21,258 nucleotides of DNA. Origin: Paulinella micropora (taxonomy: Eukaryota > Cercozoa > Imbricatea > Euglyphida). The stretch covers positions 596,697 through 617,954 of the forward strand of contig BJOX01000129.1 in assembly GCA_009731375.1 (NCBI GenBank), given 5' to 3'. Shown piece by piece: positions 1 to 8,282 of this stretch (position 1 is the stretch's first letter; every line of letters starts with the position of its first letter). A program made the translations under genes and the position numbers. The notes beneath the pieces are model-generated. The model ran no database searches. It was not told where the DNA came from and worked only from the letters and a program-made list of their open reading frames with translations.

Positions 1-2
1 GT

Positions 3-1685
3 TACAAATACTTCCTTACGGCTATTGACAGAGCCACCAACTACGTGTGGATCATCCCTGTCAAAGACGTTACCGGCAAGACGACGGCAGAGGCGCTGAT
101 CGATAGGATCATCTCACAGATTGGAGTACCAAGAAAGATATGTTCTGATCGAGGCTCGGACTTTAATAACGAGGTCATCGACAAACTATCTAAGTATTAC
201 GGGATGAAATGGCAATATGTTACTGCCTATAACCCGCGAGCAAATGGGAAAATCGAGCGGGTACACAGACCCCTCAAAGCCTCGCTAAAGATGTATTGCA
301 CGAAGAAGGAGAATCAAAGAGCATGGGTCGAGGCAGCACCATCATTTGCGTTTGCAATGAACTGTCTACCCTCTACGGCGTTAGGAGGCTCGAAGAGCTC
401 AATCTCGCCATATCAGTTAGTATATGGGCGTGAGCCTGATATCCCGACTTCGCTCCTTCACCCAAAAGACACTTGGGCGGATGCGGATGAGTTGTTTGGG
501 ATGAGACTTAGAGTGAAGATGGAGGCGGAACAAATAGTCAGGGCGCATAGAGAGGCGGAGCGCCGAAAGACTGATGCTGAAGGGGTGCGACAAGCGCACT
601 TGGATCAGATCAAGTTCCAGGTCGGGGATATTGTACTATTGTACCATCCTCAAGTCCCGAAGGGAGTCAGCTCTAAGCTGTTCACTCACTGGAAAGGACC
701 TTATCAGATTATGGAACAGACGGGACCTCTGAATTACAAGATCAGGGGTAGAGGGAAGGTGCAAATTGTGAATGTAAGAAGGCTGATTAAGTATGATCCC
801 TTCTTACTGGAAGATGAATCCGTTGAGGAGGCGTTAAAACGGATGAAGGATGATTTCAAAGAGGTGCCGCCCATCCACAAGGAGGCTGGCATAGACCAAG
901 ACGATGCTTATCGGGCACCGATAGCTGAGAAGGAGGAGAGTGAGGTGGACAGCAAGGAGAAGACTGACCGCATAAGCGCGGTGGGGACTCAGTCCAAGTC
1001 TCCGCGAGAGCATAGCGGAAAGAAGGAGAAGATCACAGAGGCGCAGCTAAGGAGAGCGCGGAATGATCTTATCAACGACCAACCGAGGAAGGCGATGAGG
1101 TCGATGAGATCAAAGGACGTCCACCAGGAGGAGGAGGGGACGGACACTGACCCAAACGCGGGCAACGTTGAGATTGTCCATGAGCGATGGAAGGAAGGCG
1201 ATGCGATAGCAACCATCGCATGGGTGAAAAATGTTTTCTATCTGATGAGACCAGCGGAACAACATGTCGCTGATGACACTCTCTCAGACTTATACTTGAT
1301 GCGGGTCGTGGCGGTCCCACGACAGATGCGTGTCACACGGACACTCAAAATATCATCAGCCGCAAAGATAGTACAACCGATACTCCAGTTCTGGAGAAGT
1401 ATGGACCCGGTTGAGGATCCAAAGGCAAGACATTATCTGCCAGTATATAAAGACGCAAAAAGTCTCGAGACATGGGATGATACAATTACTCCCAGAGACA
1501 AGGATTACACTGCGTGGACCATTCAGACACTGCCAAGAGGAGTGCTTGATGTCCCTTTTGAATTATCGTTGGGCGGAATCCCTAATAAGATCTGGGACAT
1601 TCTCGAACAGTCAAAGTTCGATCTGACTTTTGTTGGTGGTCCTCCACCAGGCAAAGAAATCCGCGCCAGACGACGAAGGCAGTGA
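3..1685 (+). CDS. Ty3/gypsy-type integrase, 3' part of pol, with long C-terminal extension
   Basis: The frame is open from the window edge to the TGA at 1683-1685, so the start lies upstream. Integrases insert retroelement cDNA into host DNA. Seen: the strand before the second catalytic residue (AIDRATNYVW, from nt 21), the second Asp in SDRGSDF (nt 147-149) and the Glu in NGKIERVHR (nt 255-257), spaced as in the classic D-35-E. The first catalytic Asp should lie before nt 1. A GPY/F module follows (VGDIVLLY, then HWKGPYQI near nt 690-710), which is typical of Ty3/gypsy integrases. From about nt 800 a 300-residue extension follows: a charged Lys/Glu-rich linker to about nt 1140, then a folded-looking segment to the stop. 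I see no chromodomain. The frame is intact throughout, so the copy may be fairly young. Family assignment is firm; the role of the extension is unknown. Confidence 0.9.
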   Translation, partial: YKYFLTAIDRATNYVWIIPVKDVTGKTTAEALIDRIISQIGVPRKICSDRGSDFNNEVIDKLSKYYGMKWQYVTAYNPRANGKIERVHRPLKASLKMYCTKKENQRAWVEAAPSFAFAMNCLPSTALGGSKSSISPYQLVYGREPDIPTSLLHPKDTWADADELFGMRLRVKMEAEQIVRAHREAERRKTDAEGVRQAHLDQIKFQVGDIVLLYHPQVPKGVSSKLFTHWKGPYQIMEQTGPLNYKIRGRGKVQIVNVRRLIKYDPFLLEDESVEEALKRMKDDFKEVPPIHKEAGIDQDDAYRAPIAEKEESEVDSKEKTDRISAVGTQSKSPREHSGKKEKITEAQLRRARNDLINDQPRKAMRSMRSKDVHQEEEGTDTDPNAGNVEIVHERWKEGDAIATIAWVKNVFYLMRPAEQHVADDTLSDLYLMRVVAVPRQMRVTRTLKISSAAKIVQPILQFWRSMDPVEDPKARHYLPVYKDAKSLETWDDTITPRDKDYTAWTIQTLPRGVLDVPFELSLGGIPNKIWDILEQSKFDLTFVGGPPPGKEIRARRRRQ

Positions 1686-2496
1686 CAAAGAAACTATTTT
1701 TCTTTATGCGTCTCAAATAAACTGATTGATTGCCCACGGCGTATCATGATTTGATCATGCATCATCAGTTATCAATATGAATATTAAAAAGACTCAGTGA
1801 TATAACTTGGCATTCGATCGCAACATACGAGTGCGAAAGGTCGATCGACGATGATACTACACCGTATACGGGGATCGCTAGTGTATTGAGCGATGGTGTT
1901 CCCGGGTATGACCCTTTCCAAGTCCTGGGATGATGTTCTCGAAAATGAAATGTTCTCTGAAACTTTCATTAAATTATTTTTTACGATAGATTATATACTG
2001 TCGTACCTGAGCACGGTCAATCTCTACTTGTGTCGGTATATCGCAGGGTCGGGTACATACACCTCGACTTCGGATATAGCTATTAGGACTGGCCCCCTAA
2101 TACTATATCATAGGATATCCGCCTTATACAAGGGTATGTCATTAAAAAAGACAATGTACTTACGATCTCCCTGTGAATAATAATAATAATAATGATAATG
2201 ATAAGAAGAAGAAGGAGATCAAAGGGGGAATCGTACTACAGCACCACGTTGCTTGTATTTTTTTTTTAATTGTACGTTTGTTCTTGACATACTGCCGAAA
2301 AAAAGAAATTGAGGGGAAGGAGTTCAAAATTTACAAGAAAGGCTAGAGAATCCGCTTTGACGTGCCGTATGAAGATATATTTATCGTCTTTTAGCGTCTA
2401 TCCGTGGGTCGATGCGCTGTGTGGCATGACTCCATAGCGCATGCTATTTGCAGAAAGAAATCAGAAGGTGTATGACGAAAATGCTATTTCCGTCAT
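1686..2496 (+). other. Non-coding interior of the retroelement between pol and the 3' LTR
   Basis: There is no convincing gene here. A 95-codon open frame at 1893-2180 has no recognisable motif. Near 2178-2215 lies an AAT/AGA-rich microsatellite ending in a purine run (GGAGATCAAAGGGGGAA), which could be a secondary polypurine tract. More than 800 bp between the pol stop and the LTR is long for a simple Ty3 element, so a decayed third ORF is possible but not shown. Confidence 0.45.
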
Positions 2497-2514
2497 AAAA
2501 TCGGGAGGGGGTAC
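2497..2514 (+). promoter_or_regulatory. Polypurine tract beside the 3' LTR
   Basis: AAAATCGGGAGGGGGTAC directly precedes the TGTA that starts the proposed LTR. Ty3/gypsy elements prime plus-strand DNA synthesis from such a G/A-rich tract immediately upstream of the 3' LTR. The assignment rests on position and composition. Confidence 0.6.
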
Positions 2515-2750
2515 TGTAGGCATCACCCCCGGATAGCCGGTAAAAAGTACCTTTTCCTGGTGACAGGTGCACCAGCTTGTTTTTCAGTATTATTTGTCCG
2601 GATTGGACTGATGCCATTTTATTCCTGGTCTGTTGCCGTTTTCCTTTTTGGCTTCACTGAGCTAATATAACGAGACATCATTCTCATCTTTTGAGGACTG
2701 TGTTTGGTTGTATTACCGACTTTTTTCGAGCTATCGTTGGGGGCATTACA
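2515..2750 (+). repeat. Probable 3' LTR (236 bp)
   Basis: The segment begins TGTAGGCATC and ends GGGCATTACA, so the ends carry the TG...CA dinucleotides inside a 4-bp TGTA/TACA inverted repeat. It follows a polypurine tract and lies downstream of a same-strand integrase, which fits a 3' LTR. A TATA-like AATATAA occurs near 2663-2669. The 5' LTR and one target-site duplication lie outside the window, so the borders cannot be confirmed by comparing copies. Confidence 0.55.
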
Positions 2751-2782
2751 CTCCAAAAAAGCAATCAAATAAGAAACAAAAC

Positions 2783-4507
2783 ATGGGAGGATTTCAAAGC
2801 AACTACAACCGACAAGGAGCTAAAAAATCATCTGCTCTGAATCCGAACCTTCAAGGGGAGTTAGATGACTTCAATGCTACTACTATCTTGTTTTGGAAGG
2901 TTCACACAAATGTCAATTACGTCAAAAAGATGAATGTCATTCCGCAGAAGTTGGAACTTTGAATCGAACAAGCAGCGGTTTGTTCTCGCTAGCTGGCGGT
3001 AGGGTGGATCGTCTCGTGTACGCAATTGGTCTGGTGGACTCAAAACTGGCCAAATTGCTTCAACAGTTACCGAAAGATTACAATTATGCCAACCTTTTTG
3101 GGAAGGTCCGCTGTGCGATTACACCAGTGGTCTATTGCTTTAGTCGCTTCGTAGAAATAACTAAGCAGGCGGTGACGGATGGCGTCGAGCTCACAAACCG
3201 GGATTTCCTTGAAGAGGCAGGCTCGAAATTTCCAATCCAAGGGGTCTCTTCTCTTTTTCTCGATTACATCGAAGAGTTGATCTCAAACCAAGAGTTCCCA
3301 AAGCCATATTCCAGAGGGGATTCGGAGAGCAACGCCGTGTTGGCCAAACTAGGTTTGGACACTGAAGCAATGAGCGACCGGATTCGCTTAGCTTTCCGCA
3401 CCATTCTCGATAAGACTAAGATTTTCTTCGAAACTTTCGACATGGTGCTGCCAGATTTGTCCCACTGGGTTATCTGGAACCCTGTATTGTCCCGGATTCA
3501 CTATGGAACGTTGTTTCATCCAAATCTTTCGATGTATGATTGACTGTCGTATCGCAAGCCCTGTTATACAAAGCTTGATGCGCAATTTCGAAGATAACTT
3601 CGACTATACTCGACTACCCATCGCTGGACCTTTGATTCCCTTTTTCCAATGTTTAAGTGCCTTCCAACCTGATGATGAAGAATGTGGAATGGTTTGTCCC
3701 GCTACATTAGCTGAACCTGGTGCGGTCAACGCAAACGGACATGCTCTTAGCGATACCCAACGAACCCTCCTTCCAAACTTATCTGGCTTGAGAAATGCTT
3801 ACCACCATATATGTAATATGCATAACAATGCTGCTTTACCAATGGATCACAACTATGCTAACCCCGCTGCCCTCCGTAATGCTAACGCTGCTGTCGGTCC
3901 TGCTGCTAATAACGCTGCTGTAGCTGACGCCCGTATTATGCCTGGTACCCTGGTTAATCTTATGTGGGATACGAGGAGTGCAAATTCATTCGCTCGCTCA
4001 CCCTACAAACCTGTTGTGCCTCCAGTCTTTGCTCACAACGCCGGGATCCTAAGATGGGATGAGTATCTAGGATTATCAAATAGCCCTGGATGGTTTTCCA
4101 ATTTTCTCGGAATCATGCAATCACATACTAAGTATTTCCTCGGATCCACTGACATGTCTAAAATTGGTGTAACCGGAAACTACGCCGCTGCTATCGTCTG
4201 GACCAGAACCCAGGTATATGCGGATCGGAACGCCCACCGTGCCGCCGACTACCATGAGCTCCACGTCCAAGCTACAAGCGCGATAACTGAAGAAATCGCC
4301 GCTGAGCAGTACACACAAATCTCCGCCCTTACCCAGCTCAACGTCATCCAGCCTGCTAATTTTGCACCTGTTGATACTATCGGAGCTATTGGAACTACAC
4401 GTTTCGGACCTTACTGGCAAAGTGGACCTTCTAGGTTTATGTCAGCTGAATTCGATCCAGTCGTCGCAATCCCATCAGTTATGAGAGAAAAACTGGTTTT
4501 GGGATAG
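2783..4507 (+). pseudogene. Broken capsid-like gene, probably an endogenised partitivirus-type coat protein
   Basis: Three open segments in different frames follow one another: 2783 (ATG) to about 2955, about 3001-3543, and about 3540-4507. A short piece near 2956-3000 appears to sit in yet another frame. The reading frame therefore shifts at least twice, and I treat the locus as non-functional. The last segment is the longest (up to 334 residues); it contains a PIAGPLIPFF motif, an Ala/Asn-rich stretch, and WFSNFLGIM followed shortly by YFLGSTDMSKIGV. The total span of about 570 codons and these motifs resemble coat proteins of partitiviruses (dsRNA viruses of plants, fungi and protists), from memory of the family and not from a search. 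No polymerase gene is nearby. The ATG lies 33 bp after the LTR border. Alternatives are another retro-derived capsid or an unrecognised host gene. Confidence 0.45.
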
Positions 4508-4663
4508 TCTCGCGACCCATCGGAACCACGTACTTGATCATTAAAGAGACTCACGTCTTGTATCTACTTTAAGTTTAATAGATTGATTTAATATTCAGTA
4601 AATGAGGCGATGCCTGATTAAAATCTGTCGCATTTGGTGGCCAAACTGCCAAACTCATGGCTC
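4508..4663. other. AT-rich intergenic sequence
   Basis: No gene or RNA is recognised between the capsid-like pseudogene and the tandem duplications. A viral 3' untranslated remnant could be present, but no poly(A) tract marks its end. Confidence 0.4.
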
Positions 4664-4866
4664 GAACTATTCCAAAACAAAAATTTTGATTTTAAGTTGA
4701 TCATATTAATATTTCAGCAAATGTATAAAATTAATGTTGAGTTCAATAAATTAAAATTTATTATTTGAACTACTCCAAAACAAAAATTTTGATTTTAAGT
4801 TAATCAATGAGATGATATTCATATTTCAGCAAATAAAATTAATGTTGAGTTCAATAAATTAAAATA
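4664..4866. repeat. Two tandem copies of a ~100-bp AT-rich unit
   Basis: Copy 1 starts at 4664 (GAACTATTCCAAAAC) and copy 2 at 4767 (GAACTACTCCAAAAC). Both continue with AAAAATTTTGATTTTAAGTT and end in GTTGAGTTCAATAAATTAAA. Small indels in the middle distinguish them. Confidence 0.85.
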
Positions 4867-4996
4867 TTTATGTCAGTGCTTTGAAAACACAGTTACTAAT
4901 AAAGGTAATAACATTTCAAGTATAATTATTATTTATGTCAGTGCTTTGAAAACACAGTTACTAATAAAGGTAATAACATTTCAAGTGTAATTATAT
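4867..4996. repeat. Near-perfect 65-bp tandem duplication
   Basis: The unit starting TTTATGTCAGTGCTTTG at 4867 repeats at 4932 with almost no change (TATAATTATT in copy 1 against TGTAATTATAT in copy 2). It directly follows the ~100-bp duplication, so two independent tandem duplications sit end to end just beyond the 3' end of the minus-strand gene. Confidence 0.9.
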
Positions 4997-5000
4997 CGTC

Positions 5001-5362
5001 TTAAATCTTTTTTGATGTGTTCTTGATCGGTCGATGCGATTTGTAAGGATGACCCCTCACTTTCACCTGACGGTTGCATGCAGATATCGAGTGAGAGATG
5101 TGCGACGCCAACACGTCTTTCTCCCAAGCTTTGAATTCTTTGTCCTCTGTGCTTGGATCGTTCATGGATTGCTTTTCTTCTTTACCATGCAACCAAGCCG
5201 GTAGATACTTCCCCCGGTATACTGGTTTGAACCTGATGAATGGCCCCAAACGTTAACAAGGACTACTGAGTCAACATTTGGATCATCGTCATCAACGTCC
5301 ACCTTAGTTACCTTCCCCAAGCTGAATTTTTTCACTTTCCTCTTCCTCGATTTACTTCTCAC
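5001..5362 (-). CDS. C-terminal coding segments of the minus-strand unknown gene
   Basis: Two open segments follow the 5359-5924 exon. One (5162-5362) encodes a basic start (SKSRKRKVKKFSLGK) and then VDVDDDDPNVDSVVLVN. The other (to the TAA at 5001-5003) encodes RFKPVYRGKYLPAWLHGKEE, an acidic/aromatic stretch and a basic tail. Both look protein-like and lie in the same direction, but in different frames from each other and from the preceding exon. AAG|GTAAC near 5310 (minus strand) is a good donor and CATCAG near 5240 a possible acceptor, so a short intron could join some of them. Frameshift damage is equally possible. The function is unknown. Confidence 0.4.
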
Positions 5363-5924
5363 TCTCTCAGAGTCAAGTTTCTGTCACCGTCGTAATCTAC
5401 CCACTCAAACACGATGAATGTATCTACACCAGGAAGCTCCTCACCTGCACCAAGCTCGCCGTCGACCACGTTCCGAGGCTGCTCGTCGACCACGTTCCGA
5501 GTCTGCTCGTCGATTACAGTGTGTTCTTGTAGCTGCTGCTGACTCGCATCCAGAGCGTGCACAGTTGCATTTTGATCATGAGTAGCAGCCACATATGGAT
5601 GTCGGTTATGATTATTATTTCCAACACCTTTCTCTTCTCTCTTATCATCTTCCATCTGCTGCGCATGCTGCACAGGACTGTGCGGGTGCTGGCCATCGCG
5701 ACTGTCACCAGCAACTCCTTTGCGTTGCACTTCTCCTTTCTCCTCCTCCTTCTCATCCTCCTCCTCATCCTCATCCTCATCCTCCTCCTCATCATCCTGG
5801 TCCTCCTCCTCTTCGCTTGAAGACACTCGGCGGGGGCGCTGCCCGCCGCGCTGCCCGCCTCGCTGCACGCCACGACCTGCCCGCCGCTGCCCGCCGCGAC
5901 CACGTCCAGGCACGGGTGGTTGAC
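5359..5924 (-). CDS. Exon encoding Gly/Arg/Gln repeats then an acidic tract, unknown protein
   Basis: On the minus strand the acceptor TCTGTAACAG ends just before 5924, and the frame runs to a TGA at 5359-5361. The encoded order is GQPPVPGRGRGGQRR followed by further RGGQRGGQ repeats, then an SSSEEEEDQDD-type Glu/Asp tract of about 35 residues, then a Gln/Asn/His-rich linker, and a C-terminal part with VDTFIVFEWVDYDGD. Gly-Arg-rich regions next to acidic tracts are common in RNA-binding and nucleolar proteins, so an RNA-associated role is a guess from composition only. The frame upstream of 5924 also stays open but reads into the intron. The exon phase matches the two micro-exons upstream. 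Confidence 0.55.
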
Positions 5925-6028
5925 CTGTTACAGAAGAGTAATATATAACACACACACTGAATGCTATACATGGACACAAAAATGACGCATGCGACATATA
6001 TTAGAGCGCGCCTCAGGTGGCATATTAC

Positions 6029-6070
6029 CTGCATGCTGCTGCCCGCCGCGACCACGTCGAGGTTGTCCAT
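6029..6070 (-). CDS. 42-bp micro-exon encoding one Gly-Arg-Gln repeat
   Basis: On the minus strand it is bounded by TTTGGACAG at the acceptor and GCAG|GTAATATG at the donor. It encodes GQPRRGRGGQQHA-like sequence, matching the start of the next exon (GQPPVPGRGRGGQRR). Its length is a multiple of three, with the same phase as its neighbours (one base carried over), so it can be included or skipped without shifting the frame. The flanking introns would be 6071-6200 (130 bp) and 5925-6028 (104 bp). Confidence 0.6.
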
Positions 6071-6200
6071 CTGTCCAAATTAGAAAAGCATGTATCACAT
6101 AAACACTAATACTAAACGCACTTGAAGGGAGAAGTAAATCAAGGTAAAGTGTCTAACTATACATGCAACATAGATATTAAAGCGCTGCATTCATTGTCAC

Positions 6201-6236
6201 CTGCACGCTGCTGTCCTCCGACGACCACATCGAGGC
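6201..6236 (-). CDS. 36-bp micro-exon, diverged copy of the Gly-Arg-Gln repeat
   Basis: The minus-strand sequence after the acceptor CACCTAG runs 36 bases to the donor GCAG|GTGACAATG. It is clearly related at DNA level to the 6029-6070 exon (CCTCGA, GTGGTCG, CAGCAGC and TGCAG shared in order) but carries a 1-base insertion, so it would encode GLDVVVGGQQRA instead of the Arg-rich repeat. With this acceptor the phase is still compatible with both neighbours. The acceptor could be placed elsewhere, and the exon may be decayed. Confidence 0.45.
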
Positions 6237-6441
6237 CTAGGTGCCACTGGCACAGCTTTCATAACAAAGCACCACATCAAACAAGAAAACTAAATGAAAT
6301 TCAAATCAAACAAATCCAAATAAATCAAAGAACAACCAAGTTCAACTCTTAGAAAGGAGCAGAACATAATATGATCTATTACGATTAATCTCATAATATT
6401 ATGCTTGCAAATGGGATAGAGCAACTTAAATTATTAAGTAC

Positions 6442-7415
6442 CTGCGCCTGCATAGTCATCTTGCGGCAGCTGTCGATCCTGACTGCAGCTGGAAATCTTG
6501 CAATCGTAAACTGCAAGGGGGATGGGCCGCCCCGCTCTGTTGCTGCAGGATTGACAATTATTTCCTGCCATGCCTGGGCGCATATCCCACACCATCGCGG
6601 GATTTTGCTCATCAGGATGTTTTGCATCATTAGCAAACTGACGCACCCTCATAATGCCTACAGGATGTGAAATCTGACCGTTCTCTCCTTGCACGCTGAA
6701 ATCGAAATATCCGATTTTCATCACACCATGCCTCTCATTCCCCAACTTGATCGTGTCAGGCATCTTGGGCGGAACCTGGATGTATTGGGACGGCATTAAC
6801 TCCCGAAACAGAACGGTCGTTCGCTTGAGTAGCCGTCGCGGGGTGACCATGTTTGGGTTGGTCGCTTGGTGCAATGCTTCAAAAAAAGCGCGGGGACCAA
6901 TCAAGAATGATACACGTTTCAGCCTGTTAAAGAAGGTATTGATACGTGCAAGCGCGCTACCGGTGAGGCAGTAAGCATGGCGAGGACAGTATGGAATAAC
7001 CTCCACCGTCAGTCTAAAGTCTCTGAAAAATGTGCTATAATACCAACGAAGTGGTAGCCCACGGAAGCCTCGAAAATTAAGATGCGTAACGAGTGGGCAT
7101 AGCTGCTGCAGCAGGCTTGTTCCTGCGTCACTATCACACACTGCTTTGGCAGGATCTACAATCTCGCGTGAACACATTCGTATTGTGTTAGAGTTCTTGT
7201 TGGTCTCACTAGCAGGGCGGTCAGGCTTTGTGTAGATTATCCAGACATACTGGTGAAGTAGTACTTGCTCATCGATGCTAGGGCGAGTAGTTAGTGTCGC
7301 ACCAAAGATAGATACTGGCTTGCCGTCACTGTCATAAATCCCGCCAAAGTCTAGCGTCACCATCGCTTCGTGGGGTGCAGCTGCTCTCGCCTCTTTGATT
7401 CCGGTCGCTGCGAAT
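6442..7415 (-). CDS. Largest exon of the minus-strand unknown gene
   Basis: The frame is open from just after a stop near 7416 to the donor GCGCAG|GTACTT at 6442, about 320 codons. An ATG at 7361-7363 could start it, but residues before it (EARAAAPHEA) also look coding and an upstream exon is likely. It encodes TLDFGGIYDSDGKPVSIFG, an aromatic-rich stretch (LRWYYSTFFRDFRLTVEVIPY), LMPSQYIQVPPKMPDTIKLG, and ends CSQDRQLPQDDYAGAG before the intron. The composition is that of a folded soluble protein, with no transmembrane segment or signal peptide seen. I do not recognise the family. It overlaps the 7357-7659 segment in another frame, so an intron or a frameshift lies near 7360-7415. Confidence 0.6.
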
Positions 7416-7659
7416 CATTCCATTGAACATGCTGCTCATGTGATCGAAGCTTCACCTTCAACGCTTTCAAGGTCTTCAAAGCGTGCTGGCGGTTCTTACA
7501 TATCCATAGTTCCAATGGCTCACCTGGCCCAGTGCCTGGCTCGTCGTTTTCCTCGCTAAGTTTGTTCTTAAGGTCCCTGACTTTGTCTTTGATTGAATCC
7601 AGGTCACCACACATACCACATAGACATTCAGGAGGCCGCTTCTGGGATCGATGTATCTT
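7357..7659 (-). CDS. Upstream coding segment with a Cys cluster and coiled-coil, unknown
   Basis: The minus-strand frame is open from 7659; the first ATG is at 7612-7614. Before the ATG it encodes KRPPECLCGMCGDLD (Cys-x-Cys-x2-Cys), followed by DSIKDKVRDLKNKLSEEND, a short amphipathic helix that could form a coiled coil, then a basic stretch (HALKTLKALKVKLRSHEQH). It ends at a stop near 7357 but very probably passes into the frame of the next exon before that. Because the Cys cluster straddles the ATG, the true start is probably further upstream. Confidence 0.45.
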   Translation of the reverse strand, partial: KIHRSQKRPPECLCGMCGDLDSIKDKVRDLKNKLSEENDEPGTGPGEPLELWICKNRQHALKTLKALKVKLRSHEQHVQWNDSQRPESKRREQLHPTKRW

Positions 7660-7862
7660 TCAGAATGTTAAAATAAAAGGTGCTGTAGCTTCGAGGATGG
7701 TAAAGAGTGTCATCGTTGATATCGTCCACCTCTGGCTCAGTACTAGTTACCACTGCCTCGTCATCACGGTTACGCATGCCGCAATCGATACCGCCACCAT
7801 CTACATTGGCAGCGAGAATTTGTGCGTGTGCTGTTTCAGCTGCAGTGACAGCTGCAGATAAA
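7628..7862 (-). CDS. Possible N-terminal coding segment of the minus-strand gene
   Basis: Next to the pyrimidine-rich low-complexity tract (minus-strand view) the frame encodes ALSAAVTAAETAHAQILAAN, then VDGGGIDCGMRNRDDEAVV and a run of acidic residues. It looks more protein-like than the opposite strand, whose frame here is Ser-rich. If it belongs to the gene, an intron would join it to the Cys-cluster segment, for example from the donor-like GAG|GTGGAC near 7730. The start codon is not resolved. Confidence 0.3.
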
Positions 7863-8276
7863 GCGAAATCCGGATCAAGTGGAGAAGGTGAAAAGGAGAA
7901 GGAGAGGGAGGAGAAGGAGAAGGAGAAGGAGGAGAAGGAGAAGAAGGAGCAGGAGGAGAAGGAGAAGGAGAAGGAAGAGAAGGAGAAGGAGAAAAGCAGA
8001 AGGAGAAGGAGCAAGAGGTGGAGAAGGAGAAGGAGAAGGAGAAGGAGGATAAGGAGAAGAAGGAGCAGGAGGAGAAGGAGAAGGAGAAGGAGAAGGAGAA
8101 GGAGCAAGAGGTGGAGAAGGAGAAGGAGAAGGAGAAGGAGCAGGAGACTCCTGAGGAGAAGGAGAAGGAGAAGAAGGAGCAGGAGGAGAAGGAGAAGGAA
8201 GGAGAAGGAGAAGAAGGAGCAGGAGGAGAGGGAGAAGGAGAAGGAGAAGGAGCAGGAGGAGAAGGAGAAGGCAGAC
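7862..8276. repeat. GGAGAA-type polypurine low-complexity tract
   Basis: About 415 bp of almost pure purine on the plus strand, built from GGAGAA hexamers with AAG, GCAGGA and AAGAAG variants. The hexamer gives open frames on both strands (Glu-Lys or Arg on plus; Ser-Pro, Ser-Phe or Leu on minus). Open frames across it are therefore not evidence of coding. It lies between the minus-strand gene and the plus-strand gene, where a shared promoter would be expected. Confidence 0.9.
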
Positions 8277-8282
8277 GATTCG

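Noticed and set aside
27-29. This Asp as the first catalytic residue of the integrase
   Set aside because: It lies only 40 residues before the second catalytic Asp; by family alignment it is the later DRxS/T-like Asp, and the true first Asp lies upstream of the window.
1893-2180. 95-codon frame as an env-like or accessory gene
   Set aside because: No recognisable motif, short length and an overlapping minus-strand frame of similar quality.
2203-2232. Alternative polypurine tract and LTR start near 2230
   Set aside because: No TG dinucleotide start follows, whereas the tract at 2497 is directly followed by TGTA and matched by TACA at 2750.
2515-2830. The LTR as a 5' LTR with the following frames as its gag
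   Set aside because: No TGG-type primer-binding site follows the LTR end, and the upstream integrase and polypurine tract make it a 3' LTR.
7707-8282. Extension of the collagen-like gene upstream through the purine tract to 7707
   Set aside because: The added residues are Glu-Lys and Arg runs from GGAGAA repeats, and the first part reads better on the minus strand. The ATG at 8283 is preferred but not proven.
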